Shown here piece after piece: positions 23,651 to 35,802 of a stretch of DNA of 64,000 bases. Every line of letters begins with the position of its first letter. Positions within the stretch are counted from its first letter, which is position 1. Origin of the DNA: Bradysia coprophila (Eukaryota; Arthropoda; Insecta; Diptera; Sciaridae); assembly GCF_014529535.1 (NCBI RefSeq), contig NC_050738.1:4286588-4350587 (forward strand), in the 5' to 3' direction. The translations under genes and the position numbers were made by a program. Under the pieces are notes generated by a model. It was not told where the DNA came from, ran no database searches, and saw nothing but the letters and a program-made list of their open reading frames with translations.

Positions 23651-26600
23651 AAATTTATAGTTTTGTATTAACGTGTTGACAGGCTGACTATTGCCACAGC
23701 ATAAACTGTTTTATATGCTGCAACCATTGTTCAATTTTGAATATCAACACGAAAATTGGAAATTGAACTTGATGAAAGAATGCAGTTTACATGTTACAAT
23801 GTATACCGTATTGTGCACCACTTGCATCCGATTAAGAAATTATTTGGTTCGTTAACACAAAGTACAATGTCATCGTGTATCATAAATCACCATGCTGAAC
23901 AACAGAAGTCTCACTTCAACGAGCGCATTTTATAGGAAGCATTTGAGGGTATGAATTGTTTTACTCGAATTGGAGTGGGTGTTCTTTAACCAGTGTAAAT
24001 TACATATTGGTTCCGGATTAAAATTGATAGTCACCACACAAAATATGTGTGTGCGTTGCACTATATTGTTGTTGCTGTTATATTAAGTGAAGCTAACTGG
24101 AATGCACTTGCTTTGTGTTTCGGTATTCATAAATAGATTACAATTTAGAAATGAAATTAATTTAAAAGAGTGGTTCACTGTCTAAAGACGAAAGATGAAA
24201 ACGAAAATATTTCTAAAAGCAACTTGAACAAGTTCTGCTTATGAGTAAGGTGTTGATTTATTTGGAAGAAACGAGAAACATGGGTGGACAGTCTCTCAAG
24301 TTAATTTATTTTATGGATAAAATAGAAGCAAAGGGAAAAAAATGTGACTTCTAGAACGAAGCGAACAGTAATGTCATTTGTTATCAACAGCAACGATACT
24401 ATTAAACGATGAGCGCTGCTTCAAGTAATATAAGGAAAAATGACATGTTAAAACAATTGAAGTAAAGGATTTTCCCCGACCCATGGATCGTTTTTCCCAA
24501 CTTTCAAAAACTTTCATTACCTTTATTAAGAAAAACGTTGTAGGCAATCCGTATCGAATCTGTTACTTCTTCTGATAAATGTGAAACCTATTGGGTGGGT
24601 CAGGTCCCTGGCTGTTTTTCTCTATCATTTTTTGCTTAAGACTTGATTTCTCCACATATGTACCAAAAAAGTACTCAGTGTGAAAGACAAAATTAAATTT
24701 GTTAATTTTTTGCTTTATTTACTTAACATCTCGTTCTTTCACGGAGTCTTTTTTGTTGAGTAGTCTTATCAAGTGTCGAGACAAGCATTCATTTGGGAAT
24801 ATCACAGAGAACGCCCGTCCGTTATAGTTCATCCTCGAATTTCACCCATTAACTTCGTTCCCTGTCTAATAAAAAAAGGGTATTTGGACACAAATGTTCA
24901 TACATTTAAGGTTTTTGGCATTTTCAATAGTAGTGAACCATAGAGGTAGTTTACATTTTATATCAAACATTGAGTGTTTATCATTCGTAAGAACATAGCA
25001 TGTATGTACAACCAAGAGGTGTAACAGATTTTCCAAGAAGGGCCTGCGTATACAACTACCCTACTATGTTGTCATTATAAAGGATGAGAGTTGCCGGTGT
25101 ACTATATTTTGGACACACATGCTCTAGTTGTTGATAGTATTTTTTTGGTTTCGATAATTCAAAGTGTCATCTAATTGCTTATTTGACAATTAATTGTGAG
25201 AATTTCTATAAATCTGTTTGAAAAGACTTACTTGTCTACATTTTAAAGTGAACTAAAAATTTAAAATTTTTGCAGCTTTAAAGGCTCTCATTAAATTTAT
25301 ACTTGGGGCTGATTTAAAAATGTTATTCATTTTGTGGCAGATCGTATTAGAGAGGCTAAATAAACGTTAAAACCACGCACTTCAAGCATGACTGATCAAG
25401 GGATTTAGTACTTAACAGATTGATGCAAAATCTTTTACTTCATATGTTTCAACATAATTTTTTCAATATAAAACCGCTTCCATATAGAGGCCATGTTCGT
25501 TTTAGTCGCCAATGATGATAACAGATGATATAGCCGGTCCTAAAAGGCTGCTTTGTCTTTTAGAATGAATTCTAGAATCAAAGCACGGTTTATACACAGA
25601 AAGACTCGCATGAATGCTGACTATTTTCATATTAAAAAGTTTTGGAAAAAAGATTTTCTACCCTCTCCATTGTCAAATTTCTATCTGAAAAAAAATTGCA
25701 GCAATTTCTATTGTACGATCACTCAACCCCCACAAATACTTACATTTTGTTTTACCATTCGGTATAGATATTTACGAGCATAATAACGAAAATATTGAAT
25801 TTGATAAGTCTCCCTTCATAAATACACCGAATAGAACTAAACGAAAAATCCTTACGCTTTTTACTGTAATAACATGTATAGAGGAAAACTGCTAGTGATG
25901 TTTCCATAGAACATTTTATGATATTTGATACCTGCTTCAAATCGTTCCGGAAGACCCATTCCACATTCACAACCTTTTGATTATAACCTAAGCTTTTGCG
26001 CACTTGAGACACCCAAATAAAATTTCGTTGGATGTGTGCATACGGAATGGGATTTTTTTCTTTCCTTTTTTCGGGTAAATATAGGCAAAGGGGAGCATTT
26101 CTTCGTGTTTTTTTTTCTATTCAACGCTTAGCAGTCGGTGATACAAATTTGTTGGATTTCGTTTATTATTCGTTGTTGGTGGTATAATAATGCCGGTGAT
26201 GGCTTTGGGGTATATTTTTGTTTGAATCGGAATCTAAACAAAAGAAAATCTGTAATTGCTTACCGATCGGTGAAATGTATCCAAAGTTTATACAGCGTAC
26301 GCAACGACAATTTATTATAACCAAAATTAACATACAAAGAGTTAAGGTTTTTGTTTCCATAGTTTCGAATTTTGAGTTCCCCTTAATTGTTAAATTAAAA
26401 ATCAATAAATTAAATAAATATTTTCGGTGGCCTCAATTTTTGGTTTAACGGTTTTGGTTGAACTTAAATTTATATTTACAAAACTATACAATCCACTAAG
26501 ATGCAAATGTTCCAATTTATTCCAATTGGGTATTATGTCATGTACAAGATATCACTTCATTGTCACATTTTACATGGAAAGTGAACCGTGAACATTTTCC

Positions 26601-27899
26601 ACAAATATTCATTCTTTCATAAGAAAATTCGTCAATTTGCCACAAATTTTGCAATTAAATTTTTCCTCTCAAATTCTTCTTAAAGTGTCTAACCCTTCCA
26701 ATCTTGCATAACACTTTCTCTGGTCCACTTTCAGCCAACAAACGTGTCGATAATTCTTATCGCGAAAAAAAATATTCGCACAAAATTCACTCATTGTCCC
26801 AATTATTATCCTGATCATTCGGTTGCATTTTATTTCACATTATGCAGAAATTTCATAAAATAATTTTCCATTCAATAAGTTTAATCCATCGTCACTCGGT
26901 CGGTAACTAGCATTTTTCTAACAAAAATTTTCTTTTTTCACCCAAAAAATCTTCCATCCACCACTCCAACGAAAAAAACCCGAACTATTCGAGCAAACAT
27001 ATAAACCCAACGACGTAGAAAAGTCGATATAAACTGAAAAGCGGATAGCACTTCTTCAGCTTGAAGACCATATTCCATAGTAAAAATTCAGTGCGCAGGA
27101 ACCGTACTCTGAATTTCGTTTTAAAAGAGAATTCGCTAACAGCAGGTTGGTGTGCGATGAAATGTTCTCTTTTGTAAGAGAATAAACAATTCTCATGGAT
27201 ACTGTGGATATTACAGCCGCGTGGATAATACTGTTCAGCGTATGTAGCAGTGTGTATATTGCATTGACCCACTAATCCGTATATGTAAAGGACGAGGGTG
27301 AATAGTTTTGAAGAGCAAAATGGAATGATTATGTGTACGCAGTAGAATGGAAGTAGTACACCAGAGTATTTGTCCTCTAAAAACGAAAACGAACTCTTAT
27401 GCAGAACGTGTGTTATTTGCTTTGAGATAGAAATTTTTTTGTACATCAAGATATGCGTGTGGTGTATACGCATTGAGGATGATAGGAAAGAATAATAATA
27501 AACATGGGAATTTTGAAGATTTCCTTGTTATTTTCGCTGTAGGGTAGACGCTTTTGAAGGGAGATTAAATTTTTATATCGAACGTTCTGTGTTTATAAAC
27601 GACAGTTTGTTTATTTTCTGCATCATTATGGAAGATACGCAATAATTGGAGTTAGCGAATCAATTTCAAGTTTTGGTCGTTTTCTATTTTCGTCCTTGAG
27701 TCTCTTCTTCACGTAATACAAGAATCTAATTTATTTTTATAGTTTTGTTTTCGGCTATTAAATCATTTTTGTTACAATAAGAGTGGAATGGCATAATAAG
27801 CGTTGATGAGATTCAATTAGTTCGTAAGGCAAAAGCAGAGTTTATTAATGCTCTGGTGTTTTTGTAGTATTATCGAGTTGGGGAAATGTGGATTTTACA
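23651..27899. other. Intergenic stretch without a supported gene
   Basis: Contains the inverted repeat relative at 25015-25320, one copy of the dispersed TTTTACTTCAT family at about 25421-25530, and otherwise AT-rich sequence. An open frame at 27473-26985 (minus, 162 codons) has no recognisable domain and a composition rich in Phe/His/Ile/Cys, expected by chance in AT-rich DNA. Confidence 0.45.
25421..25530 (+). repeat. Copy of the AAATCTTTTACTTCAT dispersed family
   Basis: Reads gcaaaatcttttacttcata, then tgtttcaacataattttttc, and closes with aatgatgataacagatgata, tagcc. Other copies with the same order of blocks are near 28394-28516, 35958-36040, 53425-53530, 54350-54400, 54682-54776, 58716-58810, 61038-61130 and 63250-63300. 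Confidence 0.6.
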
Positions 27900-27900
27900 T

Positions 27901-28315
27901 TAATTATCGTGATTTGGTACGACAGGCGATTTTCAACCTTATTCACCAAAGACTCTTTACCAAGGCGAATATTTAATTGGAACTCCTCAATATCCATTTC
28001 GAACGGTAGAAACTATTCGAGCCAGTTTCAAATCAGTTTACGTCAATTTAGATTTAGGACGATTAATATTGCTGCTTATGGCGTTCCAAATTGAAATCGT
28101 TCGAAATCAAGATACGAGGTATTTGATTTCGAACGATTTTAATTTGGAACACCATAAGCAGCAATGGTAATTGTTCTAAATCCAAATTGGCGTAAAATTT
28201 TGATTTGGAACTTGTTACCGTTCGAAATGGATAGTTATTTCCAATTTTTAATATTTGTCCTTATATTTTGTGAATAAGGTTGAAAATCGCCTGTCTTTCC
28301 AAATCACTATTAATA
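27901..28315. mobile_element. ~415-bp foldback element
   Basis: Long imperfect palindrome. The left arm has gcgattttcaaccttattca, atttcgaacggtagaaacta and attgctgcttatggcgttcc. The right arm returns ggaacaccataagcagcaat, gttaccgttcgaaatggata and gaataaggttgaaaatcgcc. The centre is near 28110. No coding potential. Confidence 0.7.
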
Positions 28316-28393
28316 TGTTTATTTAAAGAAAATTAACAAAGAAATTAAATTTAAGCGGAAGTCAATAAATTCAATCTATTGACTGTATTGTTA

Positions 28394-28516
28394 AAGCTCG
28401 ATACAAAATCTTTTACTTCATGCGTCCTAACACAAACATTGCTATAATTAGAGAATAACACCAAGAGTTTATCGATAATTTTTGTCATTGTTGATGATAA
28501 CAGATGAATAATATGA
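28394..28516 (+). repeat. Copy of the AAATCTTTTACTTCAT dispersed family
   Basis: Starts gatacaaaatcttttacttc and ends attgttgatgataacagatg, aataat. Directly right of the 28.3-kb foldback. Same block order as the 25.4-kb and 54.7-kb copies. Confidence 0.6.
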
Positions 28517-29084
28517 ATAATAATGAATTAGGGACTTGTGTCTCGTTTAAAGTTCGTTTATTGAATGTGAATAACTTTTTTGTTCTGTATTTATAGACCG
28601 TTTCAAAGGATGAAAGGATGTTAATGACAACATAGTATGAAATAGAAATATTAATAGTAAGATTTTGAGAAGTTTGGATCTTTTTCAGATATTTATAGAA
28701 ATAAAAAAAAATGGAAAACTGATTCCTTAAAATAGTCCCTGGGTTTCCAATAATAATCAATAATGAATTATCAAAAAAATCAATAACATTTCGAGAAAAC
28801 GTTTCAGAAAGCGTTTCTCATATGTACGTCATTTATGAGAAACTAATGGTTGACGTGATTAGAAACTTTTATTTTAAATCTGTTGATAGTGCTCCCAGTT
28901 CCAGCTCAATAAGTACAGTAGAAAATCTAAAGAAAACCTTAGAATTACTTCAAAATCCATAAGTTGAGGAACTGGGACCACGTTTCCGTGTAATTATTAA
29001 ACTCGGCTACGCCTCGAGTTACTGAAATTTACAGAAAACACAACTTTATATCGATGGTCATGATCATACGTCTATTTATTTGGT

Positions 29085-32000
29085 CTAATTGGTTTATGGA
29101 TAGTAATAAACGGGAGATATAAAAATCAAAAAAGGAAATATAAAAATCAAAAAAGGAGATATAAAAATCAAAAAAGGAGATATAAAAAACAGAAATGGAG
29201 GTATAAAATTAAAAGTCGAAGATAAAATATTTGAAATTGCAGATAAATAATTAAAAACAGGAGATAATAAAATTAAATTTGGAGTCATACCGTCTCCTTT
29301 TTTGAATTTAATATCTTCATTTTAATTATTTTTTATCTCCATTTTTGTAATATCGTTATCTCCAATTTTTAATTTAAAATTTTCATTTTAATATATATTT
29401 ATCTTCAAAATTAAATTTTTTATCTGTAAAATATATTCATTTATCTCCAAAACTAAATTTTTCATTTTCAGAATTTAGTTTTTTATCATCTTTTTTATTT
29501 TATTTATTTCCAAAATTAAATTTTTTAATTCCAAAATTTAGTGAAAATTATCTCAATTTTTGAATTTTATTACGTCATGTAATGTGCATACAAATTTTTG
29601 AAACTTGAGTCAGTTTTCATAGCAAGCGCTCTAATTGTGCAAAATTGTAGTGGCAGGCACAGTGCCGCATCCAGCATATTCAGCGCCCTGGACCATTTTG
29701 GTTTCTAGGGCCTCTTTTTATGAAACACCTTTTTAGTTTTCATGATGTAAAATAGATTGAGGAAATTGCTCTCGTCACTCCTTCGAGTCAGTCTTTCCAA
29801 TGTCCATACAATCCGGAGGAAATAGCGATTTTATCTAAAAAATTCACCTCTCAATTAAAATCATTGAAAGGTGAGTTTGTTTATATGAAATTGCTATTTC
29901 CTACACTCCATAGAAATTTTGACATTAGACCATACCTGGGAAATTCCAGCGTAAGTCATGTTACCAAAACAGAATTTTGTCTCTTTTCAATGTACGAATA
30001 TGCACCAAAGAAGATGCGAAAAAACACACCGTAAGTCATGTTACCAAATGTGAAAATGGATATTGTAGAGCGCTATCGCTACAATACAGTGGTGATGTTG
30101 TGAGAGTGAAAGAGAAAAATCACTGTCACAAAATACGTGGATTTACTCACCTATTGAGTATACTTTCATTGGTTTTTTACTGTACGATGAAGGAAACCTA
30201 TAAACAGTTTTGTTTTTATATTTGGATTAGCTTAAAAACAGCTGAAGCAAATTCATCCTGAAATTGCATTATCTCTAACTGTATTGATACAATATAAAAT
30301 TTCTAAGAATCTATACCTTAAAGTATTGGTTTTAGTAATAGTTGTTCGACTTTATAAAAAGCCTAAACTTTTAAAGTTTGACCCTCACCGCAAAATCTTA
30401 CTTTTTTTTCTTTTTTCGTTTTTGTAAAAAAAAGTTGAAGATCGTTATCATTAGAGACGAATCTAGCACACATGAGTGGTAAATCGAAAAATCTTAAAAA
30501 ATTAGCCTGCAGCGCTTCAAGTTGTTTACTTGAGTTAGAACAGTGGAACTATATATCTTAAGATGGATATTAAGGTGAATTGTGTTAACCCATTCACAAG
30601 GGTTTGTATCTGGATTTTGAACAACGACTCACATTTGTAACTATTTTATCTTCCTTGAGTTCGAAAACTAGAAAACAGCTGAAATGAAGTTGCAACCTTA
30701 CAACTCTTCAATAACTAGTCTGCATCCCGTGGCACTTCGTGCCACGTCGCATCCTAGCAAGCTAGACCGGGCAGACACCTGTTATTGAGAAACACCTGTT
30801 CGAAAGCAACTCTACATTTGCTTAAAAGAGATATACGAAAATCGAGGGGGTGGTCAGTAACACACAATAGCTCAATAGCTTACACTTTGGTCCCTTCCAC
30901 ACAACCACTCTTTCAATACAGAATAATTCTTTGCCGAAGAAACTAACTCTGCATCTGCTCGAGGGAATGGTCACTAAAAGCTGACTTTGCTTTATGTAAA
31001 AAGGCCCTTTAAGGGTTTGTGACTAATAAACACTCCATCTGCCAGTCGCAGTAATGTCAGCAGATTTCTGCCCCGGAAAAATTATTAGACGAAGCGAGAG
31101 AAAAAAAATTAACACCTAAGTTACCGGCTCGCATTGCGGCCCTCCGCTGCGCTCCGGGGCAATGAGCCAGATCGCTCGGCGTGTTAAAACGTTTTTTATT
31201 TGCAATGAGTTACACAGACTAATTATTAGACGAAGCGAGAGAAAAAAAATTAACACCTAAGTTACCGACACCGTTCCGGCGCCCGGCTCGCATTGCGGCC
31301 CTCCGCTGCGCTCCGGGGCAATGGGCCGGATCGCTCGGCGTGTTAAAACGCTTTTTATTTGCAATGAGTTACACAGACTAATTATTAGACGAAGCGAGAG
31401 AAAAAAAATTAACACCTAAGTTACCGACACCGTTCCGGCGCCCGGCTCGCATTGCGGCCCTCCGCTTCGCTCCGGGGCAATGGGCCGGATCGCTCGGCGT
31501 GTTAAACACCTATTATCGAAAAACACCTCGTTCCCCGTAGACATTTTTCCGTTTCACGTACACATTTTTCCATTTCCCTTTGTTGAAAACCATCAATTTG
31601 GTGAAACCCGTACCCTTCTACACCCCACACCACAACCACTGTTTCAATACCGAACAACTTTGCCGAAGAGACCAACTTTCCATCTGCTTCACACAAAAAG
31701 TTAAAAAAATCGAGGGGGTGGTCACTATTACATAGAAGCGTACACTGTGGTGTGGTCACTTTCAGACAACAACTTTGCCGAAGAAACCAACTTTCCATCT
31801 GTCAAACCGCTCCACAATTGTAAACGCGTTAAATATTTATCTGCAATTTCGAATTTTTTATCTTCGATTTTTACTTCCATTTCTAATTTTTTTATCTCCA
31901 TTTTTTGAATTTTATATCTCCACTTTGAATTTATTTTATCTCCATTTTATTAATTTCGGTATCTCCCTTTTTAAATTAAATATTTCCATTTTAATATATA

Positions 32001-32285
32001 TTTATCTCCTCTTTTATGTTTTTTAACTTCATTTTCAATTAATTTATCTCTTTTAATATTTTAATTATTTCCAAAATTTAAATATTTATCTCCAAAACAA
32101 AATTATTATCTCCAAGATTGTATTTTCTATCTCGAAATTTGATTTTTATATCTCCTATATTAATTGTTTTTAACTCCTTTTATGAATTTCATATCTCACA
32201 CTGTGAATTTTTTATCTCCAAAAATATTTCCCTTTTTGATTTTTTTATCTCCCGGTTTAATATAATCCATTGGTTTATAACGCGG
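29085..32285. mobile_element. ~3.2-kb composite element with inverted minisatellite ends
   Basis: The left end (ttggtttatggatagtaata, then aacgggagata) and right end (read on the minus strand: aaccaatggattatattaaa, ccgggagata) are similar inverted termini. Inside each end lies a degenerate ~20-bp array of (G)GAGATA + A/T-rich spacer. The left array itself flips orientation at about 29290; the right array (31840-32260) is all TTATCTCC. The core holds a GC-rich tandem repeat (31081-31505) and two diverged direct copies (about 30770-31020 and 31505-31800) sharing aaatcgagggggtggtcact-like and tttgccgaagaaaccaactt segments. No long ORF. Confidence 0.5.
31081..31505. repeat. GC-rich tandem repeat, three units of 141/159/~125 bp
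   Basis: Units start attattagacgaagcgagag at 31081, 31222 and 31381. Each contains ggctcgcattgcggccctcc, gctccggggcaatg and gatcgctcggcgtgttaaa. Unit 1 lacks an 18-bp stretch (acaccgttccggcgcc region) present in units 2 and 3, which explains 141 versus 159 bp. Unit 3 ends early. GC content is far above the surroundings. Confidence 0.85.
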
Positions 32286-33285
32286 CGCGAGATTACTAGC
32301 AACCAAAAATATTTTTAGACTTTAGCCAATTTTTTCCGCTATTTTGGATTCAAACGTCAAAAAATAAATTTTGGACTTTTTTCTTCTATAATTTGTCTTG
32401 ATATCTCTTCCTGTTTACGGATGAAAAATCGTAGAAAAAAAGTGACAAATAATGGCCGCTCACGACTAAACGATTGAGTTGCTGTCGAGGCCTCACATCA
32501 GTTTAGAATCAGTAATCGATACGGAACAACCTACAATTATCGTTAGATCGATTAAGTCCACTATATCTAGAAGATGGTATAGCGAAATTACGAAGGACAG
32601 TGCGAAGCATGCGAATCATACTATGCGAGCGAGACGCTAAAAAACCTCTAAAGACTGAAAATACTTTCCAGAGATGTTGTTTTTGTCGATAAACGAAGAA
32701 TACACTTTCCTGGAAAGCCACATTTCTAAAAAAAAACATATCTGTTTCCAAAACTTTGGAAAACATCCAATGACGCCTGGAGAAGTTCTTCCTGAAACTC
32801 CATACCAGCCTTGAAACACCTCTTCGATGTTACGAAAGATGTTATTGATATGTAAGGCGGTGCAAAGATATTTTTTAAGGACTTAAAAGACGTAGCGGAA
32901 GTCTACGTGTTTCAACTCAGAGAATGTGGCAGAAGGATCAAGAATAACACCTGAGCCTCTCAGGCTGAGAGTACTATTCTGTTATTCGGTTAATTATAAA
33001 TATTTAAGTTTAGTGCAAGGTCCACTCATTTCAAGTCAATTCCGCCAAAAAACACATATCCGACAGAGCCATCTTATGTAGAGCATTTGCGGTAAAGTTT
33101 TCGTTAAAAATCGAACTGTCAAATTGTATTTCCCGCCTTCATGTCAATCAACCGTCAAACCAAAAAAACATAACCCTCGTTTCGCTGATCTTGCGTTGTT
33201 GTGTGTTTCGGCATCTATCGACTGATATTTATTTAATTAATTTATGTGAATTTACTGCTAGTGACAAAAGAATAACATTACCGAA

Positions 33286-35458
33286 ATGTCGGGTTTCAAT
33301 TTTAGTGACTTTGCCAATGCCTTGTCCGAAACAAAGTTGTCCGGAGTGAGTTTTGTTGGACAAGCAAAAAATTGGGGAACAGTTGCCGAAGGTAGGGACA
33401 TGGAAAAACATTTCGTTTTATTGTGAAATTTAGAAATGTTTTCGTTGATTTGCAGCCAAAGATCTCATCGATGCTATAAACAAATGCCAAAAGCTTGACT
33501 ATTTGAATCTTGAGGGCAATACACTTGGTGTTGATGCTGCAAATGGTATTGCTGATGCTTTGGCGAAACATCCAGAATTCAAGCAAGCATTGTGGAAAGA
33601 TCTGTTCACCGGTCGCCTTAAAACCGAGATTCCACTAGCTCTTCGAAGTCTTGGAAATGGAATGATTACTGCTGGTGCTAATCTGGCAGTTTTAGATTGC
33701 AGTGACAATGCATTGGGACCGAACGGAATGACTGGTTTAGTGGATCTGTTGAAAAGTCGCACGTGCTTTTCATTGCAGGTACTTGCACATCGCTATCATA
33801 ATCTGCATTCCTAAAATATTGAAGGGGAAATGTTCCATGTTTCGTGACAGGAATTGAAGCTGAACAATTGTGGATTGGGAATTGCTGGTGGTAAGATGTT
33901 AGCTCAAGCTCTCACCGAATGTCATGCGGCTAGCTTAACGGCTGGCACTCCATTGAAATTGAAAGTGTTCATTGCCGGTCGAAATCGGCTCGAAAACGAT
34001 GGTGCTAAAGCTCTGGCCAAAATATTCGGAGTCATTCAGACCCTGGAAGAGGTGGCAATGCCTCAAAATGGAATCTATCATCCCGGCATCACTGCATTAT
34101 CGGATGCGTTCAAACTGAATCCGGATCTGCGAATTCTAAATTTGAACGACAACACCATCACCGCAAAGGGTGCCAAACCGTTAGCCGATGCCATGGAATT
34201 AATGGAAAAATTGGAGGACGTAAATCTCGGCGATTGTTTGCTGAAGACGGCTGGTGCTATTTACATTGCAGAGGCGCTACAAGAGGGACACCAACATTTG
34301 GAGGTACGAGGGTTGAGTGAAATTTGAAACGACAAGAAATATCGGGGAAATATCTGTATTGCAGGTGCTCAATCTTGGCTTCAACGAAATCGGGCCAGAC
34401 GGTGGGTTGGCCATTGCGGCTTCGCTCGAAAACAAGCTACACATTAAGGACGTTCAGCTTAACGGTAATCAAGTAGGTATCGAGTTACAGTTATCAGTGA
34501 ACAGACCCACGACTGCGTAAATGACCGATGATCGCTGATCGTCGCACCAGCTCTGGTAATTTTACTCACTTCCTGCCTTCATTTCTTAGTTCGGCTCCGA
34601 ATGTCGTGATCAAATTCTCGAATTCATGATGCAGTACGAGAGAAGCGATGCTCTTGGTGCGCTAGATGAGGACGATTCCGATGCTGAGGACGAAGTAGAA
34701 GAAGAAGAAGACGACGAATATGCCGACGAGGAAACCGAGGACGGCGAAGACTACGATGGAGAATATGTTGCGTCGGACGATGAGAACTATCAAAGCGGCA
34801 TCAATTATTCGAACGTCAGCGAGGGCAACGACACATTTCACAGCAGCCGAAATGTTTCGCTTTTGTCACATCCCACCGACTCACCAGCACTCAACAATTT
34901 CAGTTTGAACAATTTGAATGATAGTGTGGCCTTCGTTGCTGAAGAGGGTCGACCGAATACGGTGGAAACATTTTGCAACACAACCGTTCCTACATTGGCC
35001 ATGTTCAACGCATTGGAGGAAAATGATAAAGTCCTTGCGTTCAAAACATTTTTACATGTAAGTTGCAATGCGGTTCTCCTCGGTTCTCCTCGATAAACAA
35101 ATGTTTCGAGTTCTGATCAATCTAATGTTTTCAGAGCATTCCCAAAGAAGATTACCTCGTTTACATGGTATTCTCGATCCTCAAATGCTCGACCATTTCA
35201 AAGGAATCCAATGATGCGCTAGAAGTCGCACAGGTGCTGTACAAAGAGTGCTTTGAGTATGCTGAGAAAACGAACCAGCTGAAACGAGTCACGAATTTCT
35301 TTTTATATCAATTGGGTCTACTGAAGCATGAAGACAAATCGTTCCATTTAATATTCAACGTCGATGCATGCCGGTCAGCTCTGCAGTATGCCATCAAACA
35401 GAATTCACTGCCATCGGAAATATCAAATACATTTCAAGTGTTTTTCAATAATTCCTAA
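33286..35458 (+). CDS. RanGAP: Ran GTPase-activating protein (RanGAP)
   Basis: Six exons: 33286-33391, 33456-33778, 33851-34303, 34365-34472, 34590-35057, 35135-35458. All have GT/AG and consistent phases, giving 593 residues (vertebrate RanGAP1 is similar in length). Residues ~1-360 are long RNI-type leucine-rich repeats ([100 protein letters not shown]). Next is an acidic run after [10 protein letters not shown], then a C-terminal domain ([19 protein letters not shown]) as in animal RanGAPs. It stimulates GTP hydrolysis by Ran on the cytoplasmic side, sustaining nuclear transport. The Arg finger is expected in the N-terminal repeats; [10 protein letters not shown] fits. AATAAA at 35479. The next gene starts 344 bp downstream on the same strand. 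Confidence 0.93.
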
Positions 35459-35478
35459 GCGCAACAACATTCGCTTCG

Positions 35479-35484
35479 AATAAA
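35479..35484 (+). terminator. Poly(A) signal of RanGAP
   Basis: AATAAA 20 bp after the RanGAP stop codon. Confidence 0.55.
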
Positions 35485-35802
35485 TTCATCTCTTGCTTTT
35501 AGATGGTTTTGTATTTTGTCTCGTTGAAGCCAATGCGAAGGAAGTCGTCATAAGGCAGTGGAAAAATGACTGGGCTGAGTACAGCCATACAAGAAACTGA
35601 GATCAACCGATGGTGTTCTCATCAGTTTCACATTTTGATATTTTTGACCTCAGTAGCAACAATATTTAGTGACAATACGGCGGTGGGTTCAGTTTGCTAA
35701 CATTTTTATCTTCAACTATCTATCGCCACATTTTCAATCGTTTATCATCTTCCCAATATTTTGCAAATTATCAATTTTGGCTGAATCCTAAACACATCAA
35801 AA

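Noticed and set aside
26985..27473. 162-codon minus-strand frame
   Set aside because: Composition is Phe/Ile/His-rich without a recognisable pattern, and no promoter or splice logic.
29655..29720. CACAGTGCCGCATCCAGC...AGCGCCCTGGACC, resembling a hAT end
   Set aside because: No matching opposite end or 8-bp duplication could be found.
31480..31798. Opposed open frames at 31480-31704 (plus) and 31798-31502 (minus)
   Set aside because: They lie in the repeated core of the 29-32 kb composite element and overlap each other; not supported as genes.
32460..33000. Plus-strand stretch with coding-like patches (for example TEQPTIIVRSIKSTISRRWY) and several stops
   Set aside because: Could be a decayed transposon frame, but no family signature was recognised.
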